Shown here one piece after another: positions 19,118 to 27,828 of a stretch of DNA of 64,000 nt. Numbering within the stretch: position 1 is the first letter of the stretch; each line of letters opens with the position of its first letter. The translations under genes and the position numbers were made by a program. The DNA comes from Candidatus Binatia bacterium (GTDB lineage: Bacteria > Vulcanimicrobiota > Vulcanimicrobiia > Vulcanimicrobiales > Vulcanimicrobiaceae), in assembly GCA_035544215.1 (NCBI GenBank), contig DATKHY010000007.1, positions 1,612,001-1,676,000 on the forward strand, given 5' to 3'. A model generated the notes under the pieces. It ran no database searches, was not told the DNA's origin, and saw only the letters and a program-made list of their open reading frames with translations.

Positions 19118-19515
19118 ATGCACGACCAGCTTCGTCGTCTAGTTATGCTTTGTGCGGCGGTCGCTTGGTTCGCATGCTCGCCCGGGACGCCGATTTCCGG
19201 TACCATCAACGTCGCCTCCTACGTTTCCGGGACGCCCTTCGAATTCTATCAGCCCCACTCCAACGTTCCGGTCGGATTAGATATCGAATTGCTGGCGGCG
19301 ATTGCGGCCAAGCTCGGCATGGCGATCCCGGTGACGAACCACCAGTTCGACGATCTGCTCAACGCCGTCGCGCACGGGAAGTTCGACGCGGCGATGTCCG
19401 CGATCTCCGACACGAGCACGCGCGCGATATGCACAACATATCTGCTGGACGCGATCGAGGGTGACTGTTGGGTCAATGAGAGTACAATCTACGCGAAGGG
19501 GCTTGGCCTAGCAAA
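19118..19515 (+). pseudogene. Truncated solute-binding protein gene (SBP_bac_3-like)
   Basis: The N-terminal third of an ABC-transporter amino-acid-type binding lipoprotein: lipobox WFAC, then INVASYVSGTPFEFYQP, VGLDIELLAAIAAKLGMAI and FDDLLNAVAHGKFDAAMSAI. These fit the first lobe of the family. Similarity ends near residue 110, and the open frame simply continues antisense through the thioesterase gene. The second lobe and the hinge are gone, so it is non-functional. Confidence 0.65.
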
Positions 19516-19531
19516 GGAGACGCGTCGCTTG

Positions 19532-19990
19532 TCATCGCTCCGGGTGTGTCATAGGTTTAGCGATCATCTCGGCGCTCGGCAGAGCGTACGTCACTTGATG
19601 GGTTGCGACGAGCGTGCCGTCGTCACTGCGGGTTTCCACGGAGCCCATTGCCAGACGCCGGCCGACCTTGATCAACCGCGCGGTGCCGACGATATCGCCG
19701 TTCGCCCGCGAAATGTAATCGGTGGCGAGGTGGACGGTCAAGGCATGCTCGCCTCCCTCGACGATGGTAATAATCGCTATCCAAACGGCAACATCTGCTA
19801 CTACCGTCGAACAGCCGCCGTGAAGAACGCCGCCCGGCCGCTCTAGGACTTGACGATACGGAAGACGCACGCTCGCACTGCCGACGCCGACCGATTCGAC
19901 GAGCAATCCCCACCAGCGTCCGAAAGGAGTAGCGTCCACTAATCGCTGCATTTTGTCGCGTTCGTACGTGGGCCCACGCCTCGGTTTCAT
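19532..19990 (-). CDS. PaaI-type hotdog thioesterase
   Basis: A 152-residue protein of the PaaI/YbgC-like hotdog superfamily. Landmarks are RPGGVLHGGCSTVVADVAVW, which carries the family HGG segment, LTVHLATDYISRANGDI and GTARLIKVGRRLAMGSVE. It probably hydrolyses an aryl- or acyl-CoA thioester. Met14 (19951) is an alternative start. It is the only complete gene in a stretch of remnants, so it may be a survivor of a larger lost operon. Confidence 0.8.
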   Translation of the reverse strand: MKPRRGPTYERDKMQRLVDATPFGRWWGLLVESVGVGSASVRLPYRQVLERPGGVLHGGCSTVVADVAVWIAIITIVEGGEHALTVHLATDYISRANGDIVGTARLIKVGRRLAMGSVETRSDDGTLVATHQVTYALPSAEMIAKPMTHPER

Positions 19991-20039
19991 GCCAACCCCA
20001 TCAATTCGAGCGTGCTGCTGCCCTCAACGATCAGTTGCA

Positions 20040-20202
20040 TCATTTGGGACTCCTTGGCAGCGCGGGTCTCCCCGGCGTGATCGTACGTTCAACTTGCGCA
20101 GCTGGGATGATGATTACGCTGTCATCGTCCCCGACTACCAGGTCAGCTTGGGTCACCGGAACGCCGCCGACCGTAATCGGCGATCCTATGGATCCGACCG
20201 CC
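20040..20202 (-). pseudogene. Fragment of an RraA-family gene
   Basis: On the minus strand the reading VGSIGSPITVGGVPVTQADL followed by VVGDDDSVIIIPAAQVER is the C-terminal core of RraA/HMG-aldolase-like proteins (usual form GxVxVxPGDLVVGDDDGVVVVP). Upstream the frame degenerates into Arg-rich noise and no start is present. An intact family member lies at 36585-37262. Confidence 0.65.
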
Positions 20203-20329
20203 CGACGGCGGGCGTGCCACCTTCAACATCCTCCAACATCCTCGCATCCGCTAGCGTGATCTGGTCGTCGGCCGTGCGCTTTACGAGTGTAACCGGAGTT
20301 GCGAGTTTTGACGAGTTCGGGCAAGCATC

Positions 20330-20706
20330 CTAATAAGTTTCGGGCTTCGCGCTTATCGCGTCGAGTTTTGCGAGCGTCGAGGCGTAGATGGCAGCGAGTT
20401 TTCGATAGGCGCTTTGCATGTCGGGGGTGGGGACGGCGTCGGCGCTTTCGAGCCAAGGCGATAGAATTCACCGCTTGCGCCATAGAGGCGTACCGTTACC
20501 CCTTGCTCAGCGGATCCGCTATTCACGTTCCAGCCGAGTTGAGCGACCGCAGCGTCCGTCAGCTTCTTGGGCGTATCAGCAATCGGGACATTGAGGGTGG
20601 ACGCGGCGAACGCAGGCAGTGCGATACCCGTAAAAAGCGCCCCTGCGAGCGCGGGCGTGTACTTTTTCACGCGAACTACGATCCTCCGGATTTTAGCACA
20701 GTCCAC
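20330..20706 (-). pseudogene. Composite remnant: 5' end of a CBM9-like secreted protein joined to another gene's 3' end
   Basis: The start (KYTPALAGALFTGIALPAFA, then STLNVPIADTPKKLTDAAVA and QLGWN) matches the signal peptide and first strands of the protein at 22894-23583. Similarity stops near residue 75. In a different phase the last 40 codons read PWLESADAVPTPDMQSAYRK and then LAAIYASTLAKLDAISAKPE before the stop at 20330. This is a helical C-terminus of an unrelated, unidentified exported protein. The open frame itself crosses the join and is not a real protein. Confidence 0.5.
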
Positions 20707-20776
20707 TAGTGGCTTGTCGTCGCTGCCAATCTCAGACTGTACTCATAATTATGCGGAATCGCGGACGTTATTTCGA

Positions 20777-20799
20777 CGGCCACATCGCAACAAAGTGGT
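20777..20799 (-). repeat. 23-bp inverted-repeat motif, copy 2 (reverse orientation)
   Basis: On the plus strand GGCCAC, 11 bases, GTGGTT. Read on the minus strand the spacer begins TTTG and the arm ends GTGGCC. Same geometry as the other copies. Confidence 0.5.
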
Positions 20800-20874
20800 T
20801 CGAATAATTGGGCCACTCATCAGCGTCGGGGAAACGTTAGCTGCGTACCTAGCCGCGGATGATTTCTTATCGTC

Positions 20875-20902
20875 TTGACATACTACGGTTTCGTATTATA
20901 CG
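20875..20902 (+). promoter_or_regulatory. Sigma70-type promoter for the SRPBCC gene
   Basis: TTGACA at 20875-20880 and TATACG at 20897-20902, 16 bases apart. The -10 box ends 11 bases before the ATG at 20914, so the leader is very short or absent. Confidence 0.45.
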
Positions 20903-20913
20903 CTATCGGTACA

Positions 20914-21438
20914 ATGTTTGCAACGATTTGTATTACGTCCCTGTGTATCGCCGCATCGCTGGGCGCGGCCGGACCGGCGCTCCCGGGAACCGGGCACGTG
21001 CAAGCAGTCCGTTCGTTTACGATCGTCCTCAACGCACCGCCAGACATCGCGATCCGGCCCTTCGGTGCCGTCGCAGAGCAAGGGTGGGACCCCGACTGGC
21101 ATCCGCATTTCGTCTTTCCTACGGAGCCCAAGGACTGCGAAGGCGCGGTCTTCACCATCGACCGGCGTGGTGTACAGACATGGCTCCTTCAGACTTGGGA
21201 TATGCAGAATCACATCGTGCGCTACATCGCGTTCGATCCTGGAGTCAAGCTCACCGAGATCACCATACGCGTCTCAGCGCAGGGAGCGAGAAGTAGCCAA
21301 GCGGTGGTCACCTACCGGCGCACGGGCTTAAGCTCCGCCGGCGACGAGCAAGTTCGCCATTTTGCTCAACTTTTCACTCAGGAAGGCCCACATTGGGAAG
21401 CCGCGATAAATGGGTACCTCGAGCGGTCGCATTCGTGA
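20914..21438 (+). CDS. Exported SRPBCC-family protein
   Basis: About 174 residues. I take ATG 20914 as the start because the signal peptide (ICITSLCIAASLGAAGPALP) begins there and a promoter sits directly upstream. The mature part RSFTIVLNAPPDIAIRPFGA, GAVFTIDRRGVQTWLLQTWD and ITIRVSAQGARSSQAVVTYR, ending in a long amphipathic helix, fits the helix-grip fold of polyketide-cyclase/SRPBCC proteins, which bind hydrophobic ligands. No catalytic residues assigned. The stop overlaps the next GTG start by 4 bases (GTGA). Confidence 0.7.
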   Translation: MFATICITSLCIAASLGAAGPALPGTGHVQAVRSFTIVLNAPPDIAIRPFGAVAEQGWDPDWHPHFVFPTEPKDCEGAVFTIDRRGVQTWLLQTWDMQNHIVRYIAFDPGVKLTEITIRVSAQGARSSQAVVTYRRTGLSSAGDEQVRHFAQLFTQEGPHWEAAINGYLERSHS

Positions 21439-21872
21439 CAGCGGAGGTTCTCGTCGCACGCCTAGAGGCGCTCGACCTGCAAAATGTCGATTTCCACCAC
21501 CGAGAACATCTCGAAGTGGCATTTTTTTACCTTCGACGCGATGGGGCCGAAGAAGGCACACGCGCCATGCTTCGCGCCATCGCCGCTTTGGCATCGCACG
21601 AAGGGCGTGAAGATAAGTTCCATGCAACCATGACGGTCTGCTGGATTCGTATCATCGCAGCGGCCATGGCAGAAGAACAGGATTGCCAAACCGCGGCCGA
21701 CCTCGTTTCACGTCAGCCAATGCTGCTGGATAAGGAACTGCCACTTCGGTTCTACTCGAGGGAGCTTTTCTTTAGTGCCGAAGCCCGTCGGCGAGCCCTG
21801 GACCCGGATCTCGCGCCCCTGCCGCCGATGCCTCACTCGCTCGGCAACGCCTTGAGTTTCAAGCTCCGATAG
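21435..21872 (+). CDS. Uncharacterised helical protein
   Basis: 145 residues from GTG 21435, whose 4-base overlap with the SRPBCC stop supports translational coupling. The sequence begins TAEVLVARLEALDLQNVDFH and continues HREHLEVAFFYLRRD, then FHATMTVCWIRIIAAAM. I recall this His-rich pattern (FHHREH, KFHxT) from a widespread uncharacterised cytoplasmic family in soil bacteria. The conserved His residues could bind a metal, but that is speculation. Confidence 0.6.
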   Translation: MTAEVLVARLEALDLQNVDFHHREHLEVAFFYLRRDGAEEGTRAMLRAIAALASHEGREDKFHATMTVCWIRIIAAAMAEEQDCQTAADLVSRQPMLLDKELPLRFYSRELFFSAEARRRALDPDLAPLPPMPHSLGNALSFKLR

Positions 21873-21928
21873 TCGTTGCGGGGGAGCAGCCGACGGTCAT
21901 CCAGGGTTGCTGTATCGGTGGAGGCCTG

Positions 21929-22345
21929 ATGCTTGACCTGATCCCGAAACTGCACCGCGCTTCGCACGCCATTGCGCTTCTTATAGCTAACGCGCCCGAG
22001 GTGGATCTGAGTCAAGCGGAGGCTCAAATATTGGCAAGTCTTCACGCACATAGATCCTCGACGATCAACGATCTCCATGCCACGTTTGGCCACCGCAGGT
22101 CCACGATTACGAGTGTGTTGGATCGTCTGGAGCGTCGAGGTCTCATCAAGCGCTCGGTCGATGACGGCGATCGGCGGGTCGTGCAAGTTGCGCTCACGAC
22201 CACGGGAAAGAAGTTAGCATTGCGCGCTTATACCTTGCTGTCGGACGCGGAGTCGCACGTACGCAAGAGATTTTCTGCCGCGGAGATCGATGCGTTCTGT
22301 AACGTGGCGGAGGCCTTTGTGGCGTTGTCCGGAGCGCATCGATAA
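21929..22345 (+). CDS. MarR-family transcriptional regulator
   Basis: A 138-residue winged-helix protein. The DNA-binding core is at about 30-100: AEAQILASLHAHRSSTINDL, then FGHRRSTITSVLDRLERRGL and the wing SVDDGDRRVVQVALTTTGKK. Flanking helices would form the dimer. It lies 56 bases after the previous gene on the same strand and may control this small SRPBCC operon. The ligand is unknown. Confidence 0.88.
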   Translation: MLDLIPKLHRASHAIALLIANAPEVDLSQAEAQILASLHAHRSSTINDLHATFGHRRSTITSVLDRLERRGLIKRSVDDGDRRVVQVALTTTGKKLALRAYTLLSDAESHVRKRFSAAEIDAFCNVAEAFVALSGAHR

Positions 22346-22589
22346 GCTCCGCCCGCCGGTGATTCGGATCACTTTTGCCACATCTGGCCATCGCATTCAT
22401 GGCCACTCCAGGCAGCGCCCGACTCTCCACCGCTGCGGGGTCTCATTGGCGGCCTCGGCCCGGGCGCATCGCCGGGCGCATCAGAGGAAGGATTTTTAAG
22501 ATTGTTGTAGCCGCTGGCTTCTTAGCCGTCTCCGCCTGCATTGCCCTGGCGGCAGCGGCCGTGCCGCTGATCTGAGAACACGATTTTCG

Positions 22590-22612
22590 GGCCACTTTTA
22601 GGCCAAGTGGCC
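22590..22612 (+). repeat. 23-bp inverted-repeat motif, copy 3
   Basis: The most symmetric copy: GGCCACTT, 7 bases, AAGTGGCC, followed by ATCG. The arms are 8 bases here. Confidence 0.6.
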
Positions 22613-22768
22613 ATCGTGGTTCGGCTCGGTTCCGGATACCGTTAGTTTCAGCATGGCCGCATAGCCCTAGTTCACGAGGTGCTTCATAGCGTGACCAGCT
22701 GCGACTAGTGCTTCGCAGCAATGGCAAGGATCACGTTCTGATACGAGAGACGTGATGGCCCTTTTTGG

Positions 22769-22791
22769 GACCACTTTTCTGCAAGGCGGCC
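22769..22791 (+). repeat. 23-bp inverted-repeat motif, copy 4
   Basis: GACCAC, 11 bases starting TTTT, GCGGCC, followed by ATCG. It lies about 100 bases upstream of the CBM9-like gene start. Confidence 0.5.
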
Positions 22792-22893
22792 ATCGCCTTG
22801 ATAACGCGAGGCTCGTACAATCAACGTATGCAACAAGATATAACCAAGGCGGATAATAGAATCAATTGCACAAAAGCAAAGAGAATCATCAGC

Positions 22894-23583
22894 GTGAAAC
22901 ACGGTACGATCGTGTTCGCGTTTGCGCTTTTTTCGGGTGCGACCCTGCCTGCGTTGGCAGGAGCAAGCCTAGACGTTCCGATTGTTCCTGGCGCGCCGGA
23001 AGGTTTTAGCAAAGGTACTGTCGCTGACCTCGGATGGGATCCGGTCGATAATCGCTCTGCTGACGAAGCGGCAACCGTGCACGTTTATAGTGACGGAACC
23101 ACGCTGTTTGTTCGATTTGATGCACCCCAGAGCGAGGTGCTCACAGGGGGGCAAGGCGGCGACTCTGTTGCGATCGACCTTTGGCCGAACGGTGCGAGTG
23201 GTGGTTACTATCACCTCGGTGTCAATCTCGACGGATCGCATACATTCGACAGTACGGCGAACACCGCAAACTGGGTCGTCGAGAAATCGATTTATGCTGG
23301 TGGTTACAACGTCACTATGAAAATTCCGATGAACGTAGTGACAGGAGCTTCGGCGCCAGTTCTCGTGCAGTTCTCGCGCGAGATCGCTCTCACGGGCGAG
23401 CAGCAGATATGGTCGCATAATGGCTCCAACGGGCCTCCAGTGGGCATCGCGCAGGCGGGAACGATGATTTTTAAAACGACCGTCCGATCCACGGAAGCCT
23501 TACTTCGCGAAAGGTGGATTAACACGATCTTATCGGACTCGTGCTCTATGTGGCCTCCTTCACAGCCCATAAGGTGCCCGTAG
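22894..23583 (+). CDS. Secreted CBM9/DOMON-like domain protein
   Basis: About 229 residues from GTG 22894, chosen because the signal peptide (GTIVFAFALFSGATLPALAG) starts there; the frame is open further upstream. The mature domain runs ASLDVPIVPGAP, ADLGWDP, VHVYSDGTTLFVRFDAPQSE and DSVAIDLWPNGASGGYYHLG. This is the beta-sandwich pattern of CBM9/DOMON domains found at the front of DUF5916 outer-membrane proteins such as the one at 25443. Similarity to that fold ends near residue 195, and the last 30 residues look like read-through sequence. It may be a shortened member of the same family. Confidence 0.55.
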   Translation: MKHGTIVFAFALFSGATLPALAGASLDVPIVPGAPEGFSKGTVADLGWDPVDNRSADEAATVHVYSDGTTLFVRFDAPQSEVLTGGQGGDSVAIDLWPNGASGGYYHLGVNLDGSHTFDSTANTANWVVEKSIYAGGYNVTMKIPMNVVTGASAPVLVQFSREIALTGEQQIWSHNGSNGPPVGIAQAGTMIFKTTVRSTEALLRERWINTILSDSCSMWPPSQPIRCP

Positions 23584-23718
23584 GATTGAGACCACATCAA
23601 CATTTCGGCGCCTGTTGAGCGCGGCTTTGCGCGGGTCGGGCTCGAGCGCTGCACTGCGGAGCTGGCTCGCGGACGCGACCTTCGCCGATGGAAGCCGAGG
23701 CCGAAATGAACGCGGTCC

Positions 23719-23823
23719 TTCTCGCTGACTGCACAACCCTTGGATCCTCATTGCTGCGATGTACGAATACGTGCTCGCAAAATCGAACCAGAATTCAAGT
23801 CGCTTAAAAGGCTGCACTCTCAT
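23719..23823 (-). pseudogene. N-terminal fragment of an HCCA-isomerase-like gene
   Basis: Minus-strand reading KRLEFWFDFASTYSYIAAMR then IQGLCSQRE is nearly identical to the start of the intact gene at 35938 (KLEFWFEFASTYSYIAAMRI). The frame becomes unrelated after about 35 codons. It is a remnant of a paralogue. Confidence 0.7.
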
Positions 23824-23876
23824 CGATCGCTTTTGCGTACCGCAAGGGCCCGTGGCCGGTTAGCGGTTAACATGCT

Positions 23877-24245
23877 TTAGTGCGAGACCGTGATCTGATG
23901 GAGGCTGACCTTGTTTCCTTCGGCATCCTCGAGATATGCAACACGGCAAACCGGAGTGTTGACCAGTTCGCTAACCTCGACCCCCTTGGCGCGAAGGTCG
24001 GCGACCGTTTTGGTGACGTCGTCGACTTCGAAGTAGACGCCGGATGCGCTGCCGGGGTCTCGGCCGATCCATTCGAACGTCGAAACGCTAAAATACCCGG
24101 TGCCAACTTTCGCTTGAGCGTATTTTTCCATCCCGTCCTGAACGTGTGGCGCGTCGAAACGCAGTCCGAGCTTCTCTTCGTACCAGCGCCGCAGGCCGGC
24201 GACGTCCTTAGCGGGATACTCCGTGAACGCGATTTCCTTTACCAT
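23877..24245 (-). CDS. VOC-superfamily protein (glyoxalase/bleomycin-resistance fold)
   Basis: A 122-residue single VOC domain with two beta-alpha-beta-beta-beta units: EIAFTEYPAKDVAGLRRWYE with LGLRFDAP, and SGVYFEVDDVTKTVADLRAK with CRVAYLEDAEGNKVSLHQIT. The Glu in YFEV and the His near the C-terminus could be metal ligands in the dimer. Its role could be an isomerase, lyase or resistance protein; nothing narrows it down. It is intact amid remnants. Confidence 0.82.
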   Translation of the reverse strand: MVKEIAFTEYPAKDVAGLRRWYEEKLGLRFDAPHVQDGMEKYAQAKVGTGYFSVSTFEWIGRDPGSASGVYFEVDDVTKTVADLRAKGVEVSELVNTPVCRVAYLEDAEGNKVSLHQITVSH

Positions 24246-24358
24246 CTGCTCCTATCGTTCTCCCTTCCGAAGCGCGGCAAGTTCTTTGAAAAGTTCAGGA
24301 ATGGGCAGTCAAAACTGGCGTTTCATGAAGACCGATTCTAGGCCGCACGTCTCTAAGT

Positions 24359-24672
24359 ATGGAACAAGTGCCCCTCACGGCGATGGCCACATCGCGCAAA
24401 AGTGGTCTAATTTTGATCCCGTCGACACTTAGCGAGTTCCTGGGCCGTAGATGCACGGAAAAGTGCTTTTCGCATGCGGCTCAAGTCGGAGGCAACAGTC
24501 GACGCACAATCGTGAGGCCCCCAGGCCCCTCGAAGGGCAGCTTGACATTCTTAGGCTGGTGAGCGAATCGGCCGCCGATTTCTTGACCAGCGGCGATTTG
24601 TCTCGCTTACGACAGCACGCCCGCGATCGCGAGCGTCACGCGTTATCCGCATTTAGACGCGACCGTCGTTAG
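24359..24672 (+). pseudogene. MocR-type regulator gene, internally deleted and frameshifted
   Basis: The start MEQVPLTAMATSRKSGLILI then PSTLSEFLGR aligns with the start of the intact MocR-type gene (MEQVASNRLPISRKSGPMLT, PAALSQILG), and nucleotide similarity continues about 70 bases further in a shifted frame. The end, SESAADFLTSGDLSRLRQHA, looks like the C-terminal end of a MocR aminotransferase domain. The central 350 or so codons are gone. It is clearly a dead paralogue of 27829-29325. Confidence 0.65.
24385..24407 (-). repeat. 23-bp inverted-repeat motif, copy 5 (reverse orientation, inside the MocR remnant)
   Basis: On the plus strand GGCCAC, 11 bases, GTGGTC. It overlaps codons 9-17 of the MocR remnant, so in this copy the motif could be coding sequence. 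Confidence 0.45.
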
Positions 24673-25110
24673 AACGAATCGCGCCGGCAATTGTTACGAT
24701 CGCCGTCAAACTTTGGTCGATGTCGTCTTCAGTGATTCTCCATGAGCAGACGCCGATCCGCATAGCGGTCTTGCATTGCCACTCCGTTCCGCCACCCAGC
24801 ATGTTCCGTCTCGCTGAGTCAGCTCAATAACGCGCTCCGTGACGTCAGGTTCGCCGAACGAGACCAGAATCTGATTGAACGTCACGTCGTTGAGCACGGC
24901 AGACCCCGCCTGCCTCAGACCTTCTGCAAAGCGCGTTGCCAGCGTACAGTTACGATCGATTATATCAGCTAAGCCCGATCGCCCGAGCGATTTCAACGCC
25001 GCCCGAACATCGGCACCGCGCATGCGTCGTCCCATTTCGGGCGTATAAAAGGCAGGCTCTCGCTGATATTGAGCCACTGCCACCCGCCGTGATGGCGTCC
25101 CCAAACGTAT
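24653..25110 (-). pseudogene. C-terminal part of a pyridoxal-dependent decarboxylase gene, frameshifted
   Basis: The minus-strand reading AVAQYQREPAFYTPEMGRR, MRGADVRAALKSLGRSGLAD and FAEGLRQAGSAVLNDVTFNQ is the C-terminal region of group II PLP-dependent decarboxylases. After DGTCWV the frame shifts by one: the expected GGTEWQCKTAMRIGVCSWRI and TEDDIDQSL are found in the neighbouring phase, ending at 24653. The N-terminal two thirds, including the PLP lysine, is absent. The open frame extends to 25227, but that upstream part does not look related. Confidence 0.65.
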
Positions 25111-25303
25111 CAGAGAGTAGAGTGTTGTTCCACTCCTTTTGGCCGTCGCGCTGGGATCGAACGGCTGTCGTGGTTTTAGAAGATTTAGTTTTACAAATTC
25201 AGCGCAATGATTCATTGTTTTCCCCACTAGCCCGATGCTTCGGCCACAAATCTAAACGCCTTCGCTTACGCGAAGTGTGCGAACACTAGGATATGAGGTT
25301 GCG

Positions 25304-25326
25304 GGCCACTTTAAGCTTAGGTGGCT
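25304..25326 (+). repeat. 23-bp inverted-repeat motif, copy 6
   Basis: GGCCAC, 11-base spacer TTTAAGCTTAG, GTGGCT. It lies 110-140 bases upstream of the DUF5916-type gene, in a position compatible with an operator. Confidence 0.5.
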
Positions 25327-25442
25327 ATTGGAGCTTCGTCGATGCTCCGATACCCTTAGCGTATCGTGTTCCCAGGGGAAGTCCGTAATGTCCCGTGCCC
25401 AACATAAGTCTTCCAATGCCCGTTGATCTGCGCGTCAGGCAG

Positions 25443-27677
25443 ATGAGAGCGAGCGGCGTTGCCATTGTGGCGCTTTCTGCATCAATCGCGCTAGCGCCGC
25501 TTCCCGTAGCCGCAGCCGTAAGCTATCCGTCGAGCTTTCACGCGGAGCAAGCTCCCTATAGTATTGGGCCGTCGGCTTTTACGGACACGGCATGGCAGAA
25601 GGGTCTGATGGGGTCGGATTTCTTCAATGTCACGACGCGGGTTCCGAGCCGGCTGTCGACTCGCTCGTACGTCCTGTACGACGGGGCAAATCTCTACGTG
25701 CAGTTCGAATGCTACCAAAAACCCTACCCCGTAACAGCCTTACAATCGACGAACGACATCGGCTTTGGGACGGATGATTTCGTAGGGGTAGGGATCGACA
25801 CGAGCGGCAATGGCTCACAGGTATACTACTTCGAAACGACGCCGGCCGGCGTGCGATACCAAGCAGCGAGCGAAAATGCGCGATACCTGCCGCAATGGAC
25901 TGCGACCGCGCGCCTAACCAAAGAGGGATGGCAAGCCATTTTGGTCATTCCTCTATCCACGATGCGTTTGCGGGCCGGAGGCCAGCAAACTTGGCGCATG
26001 AATTTCATTCGAGGCGTGGCAGCCACAGCCGAGCACTTCAGCTGGGCGTGGAATACGAAAATGGCCGACGCCGTGGGTTCGGCGTGGCCGGTTTTTACCG
26101 ACGCACAATTTTGGCCCAACGTTCAAGTTGCAATCAGTTCAAAGACCGGAGTGGTGCGGGCCAAGCCCCATGCCGAGATTTTCGGACTCCTGAGCACCGG
26201 TGGCGCCAGGCATTTGTTCCAACAGGCCAATAGTACGTTTTTGCCCGAGCCCAATCGACCGTTTGGCGCCGACCTAAGCGTACCGCTAACGAACACGATC
26301 AACTTCGTCGGAACCGTCGATCCAGATTTCTCGAACGTGGAAATCGACCAAGTCACGATCGCACCAAGCGAATTTCAGCGGGCGCTTGTGGAGTACAGAC
26401 CATTTTTTACGCAAGGGGCGAGTTTTCTCAATCCCAATATTATGTCGTCGAGCGGCGCATTCGCGCCGAACAACGTCATCTTCTACTCTCCCGACGTCGG
26501 GCCGTTCAACTCCGGTCAGAAGGTCGAGGGCACCTTCGGGGATCAGTCGTTCGGGCTCCTGCATTTCGAAGGCTTCAACCAGGTCACGAACAGCGACTTC
26601 AACGGCACGGCTTACGGGTATCTTTACGCCTTGCCCGATCAATCGCTACGAATCTGGAGCGACGGAGTGTTGGCGCACGATAGCGTAGCGGGCAACGACA
26701 CGACTGCAGAAATCGGTGCAACGGCACTTGACGTTTCAACCGGCATTAGCGGTGGGTTCAGCCAGTCTTGGGAGGCCGGTTCGTTCGTACCCGATTTACA
26801 TCGAGCGCAAGACTTCGATTCTAACTTCGGAGTTAAGAAGGCCAACTATACGATTATAGGCGTCTATCAGAACGTCTCACCCAACTATGGTCCGATGCTG
26901 GGCTACACTTCGATCTCGGACATTCACGGCTTTGCTTTGGCCGTCGCCGATGGCGGCGCCCTGCCGTGGACAAAATCGTTCAAGGTCGTCATGGGTACCG
27001 ATCGTTTCTTCGACGATTCGGGCGCGATACATCAAAGCGATTTTGGGATTACTACTACCGTCGCCTTAAAAAACCAACTGACTCTATCGGTCGATCCACA
27101 GGTCGGCCTCTTGCGGAGCTATGCGACGCAGGCCCCGACCGCGTCCGACACGTGCCGATCGCCTTCCATTCCCCGAAGTTCATACACCGGTTTTCCCAAC
27201 TATTATTGCCCACTAACGCAACAATACTCGAACCTCGGACTGACGCTCGGCTATCGCGATGGAACGCCCTTTCCCATCGATCTCGGCTACGGAGAGGGCC
27301 CTTTCGGTGGATCATATCTGCATCAGTACAGCAGCTCACTCTCGCGCCAACTGGGGCGGCGGCTTACCTTTTCCATTAACTATGATGGTACGTACGCTTC
27401 TTCGAAAGGCATCCTGTCGTCGCAGTGGCTCCGTCGCGTTAGCGTAAGCGATGCTCTCAGTTCGGACTCAAACGTGTCACTGGAGTACCGGGTTGTCAGC
27501 GGCAATATCCCGTTTGAAACGCAGCCGCCAGGAGCAAATCTCGCCGTAAACTTCCACGAGTTGTTTCGAAATGGAAATACGCTCTACGTCACTTACGGAA
27601 CGCCTGCCGCGTCACAAACTCTCAATCGTTTTATCGTCAAGTACATCTTCAGCTACGGTGGTGGCGCCGGGACTTAG
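25443..27677 (+). CDS. CBM9-like plus DUF5916-type outer-membrane beta-barrel protein
   Basis: About 744 residues from ATG 25443 (the frame is open from GTG 25395; I chose the ATG that starts the signal peptide GVAIVALSASIALAPLPVAA). Residues about 35-220 form the beta-sandwich CBM9-like domain (DTAWQKG, DDFVGVGIDTSGNGSQVYYF, EGWQAILVIPLSTM). Then comes the DUF5916 signature VDPDFSNVEIDQVTIAPSEF with YRPFFTQGASFL. The remainder is alternating strands of a barrel (LTLSVDPQVGLLRSY, LGLTLGYRDGTPFPIDLGYG) ending in an aromatic strand (FIVKYIFSYGG). It probably sits in the outer membrane; the ligand is unknown. Two shorter relatives or remnants lie upstream at 20.5 and 22.9 kb. Confidence 0.8.
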   Translation: MRASGVAIVALSASIALAPLPVAAAVSYPSSFHAEQAPYSIGPSAFTDTAWQKGLMGSDFFNVTTRVPSRLSTRSYVLYDGANLYVQFECYQKPYPVTALQSTNDIGFGTDDFVGVGIDTSGNGSQVYYFETTPAGVRYQAASENARYLPQWTATARLTKEGWQAILVIPLSTMRLRAGGQQTWRMNFIRGVAATAEHFSWAWNTKMADAVGSAWPVFTDAQFWPNVQVAISSKTGVVRAKPHAEIFGLLSTGGARHLFQQANSTFLPEPNRPFGADLSVPLTNTINFVGTVDPDFSNVEIDQVTIAPSEFQRALVEYRPFFTQGASFLNPNIMSSSGAFAPNNVIFYSPDVGPFNSGQKVEGTFGDQSFGLLHFEGFNQVTNSDFNGTAYGYLYALPDQSLRIWSDGVLAHDSVAGNDTTAEIGATALDVSTGISGGFSQSWEAGSFVPDLHRAQDFDSNFGVKKANYTIIGVYQNVSPNYGPMLGYTSISDIHGFALAVADGGALPWTKSFKVVMGTDRFFDDSGAIHQSDFGITTTVALKNQLTLSVDPQVGLLRSYATQAPTASDTCRSPSIPRSSYTGFPNYYCPLTQQYSNLGLTLGYRDGTPFPIDLGYGEGPFGGSYLHQYSSSLSRQLGRRLTFSINYDGTYASSKGILSSQWLRRVSVSDALSSDSNVSLEYRVVSGNIPFETQPPGANLAVNFHELFRNGNTLYVTYGTPAASQTLNRFIVKYIFSYGGGAGT

Positions 27678-27828
27678 GTTTACTTACCTTAGCTGTCTCC
27701 GCCTGTTTTGCACCAGCCGACGGCTAAAGTGCCGCAGTCAATGGGCAGCAGCCCGAGAAGGGGTCGCCCTGATTCAGATCTGGAATTAGAGATGTGCCCT
27801 TACGGCACCGACTACGACTCTGCTCAGT

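Larger units (their letters stand above)
22346..22893. other. Intergenic region with two 23-bp motif copies
   Basis: No supported gene. It holds copies 3 and 4 of the inverted-repeat motif (22590-22612 and 22769-22791) upstream of the CBM9-like gene. Confidence 0.5.

Noticed and set aside
19516-19846. Second half of the frame at 19118 as part of the binding protein
   Set aside because: It is antisense to the intact PaaI thioesterase gene and shows no binding-protein features.
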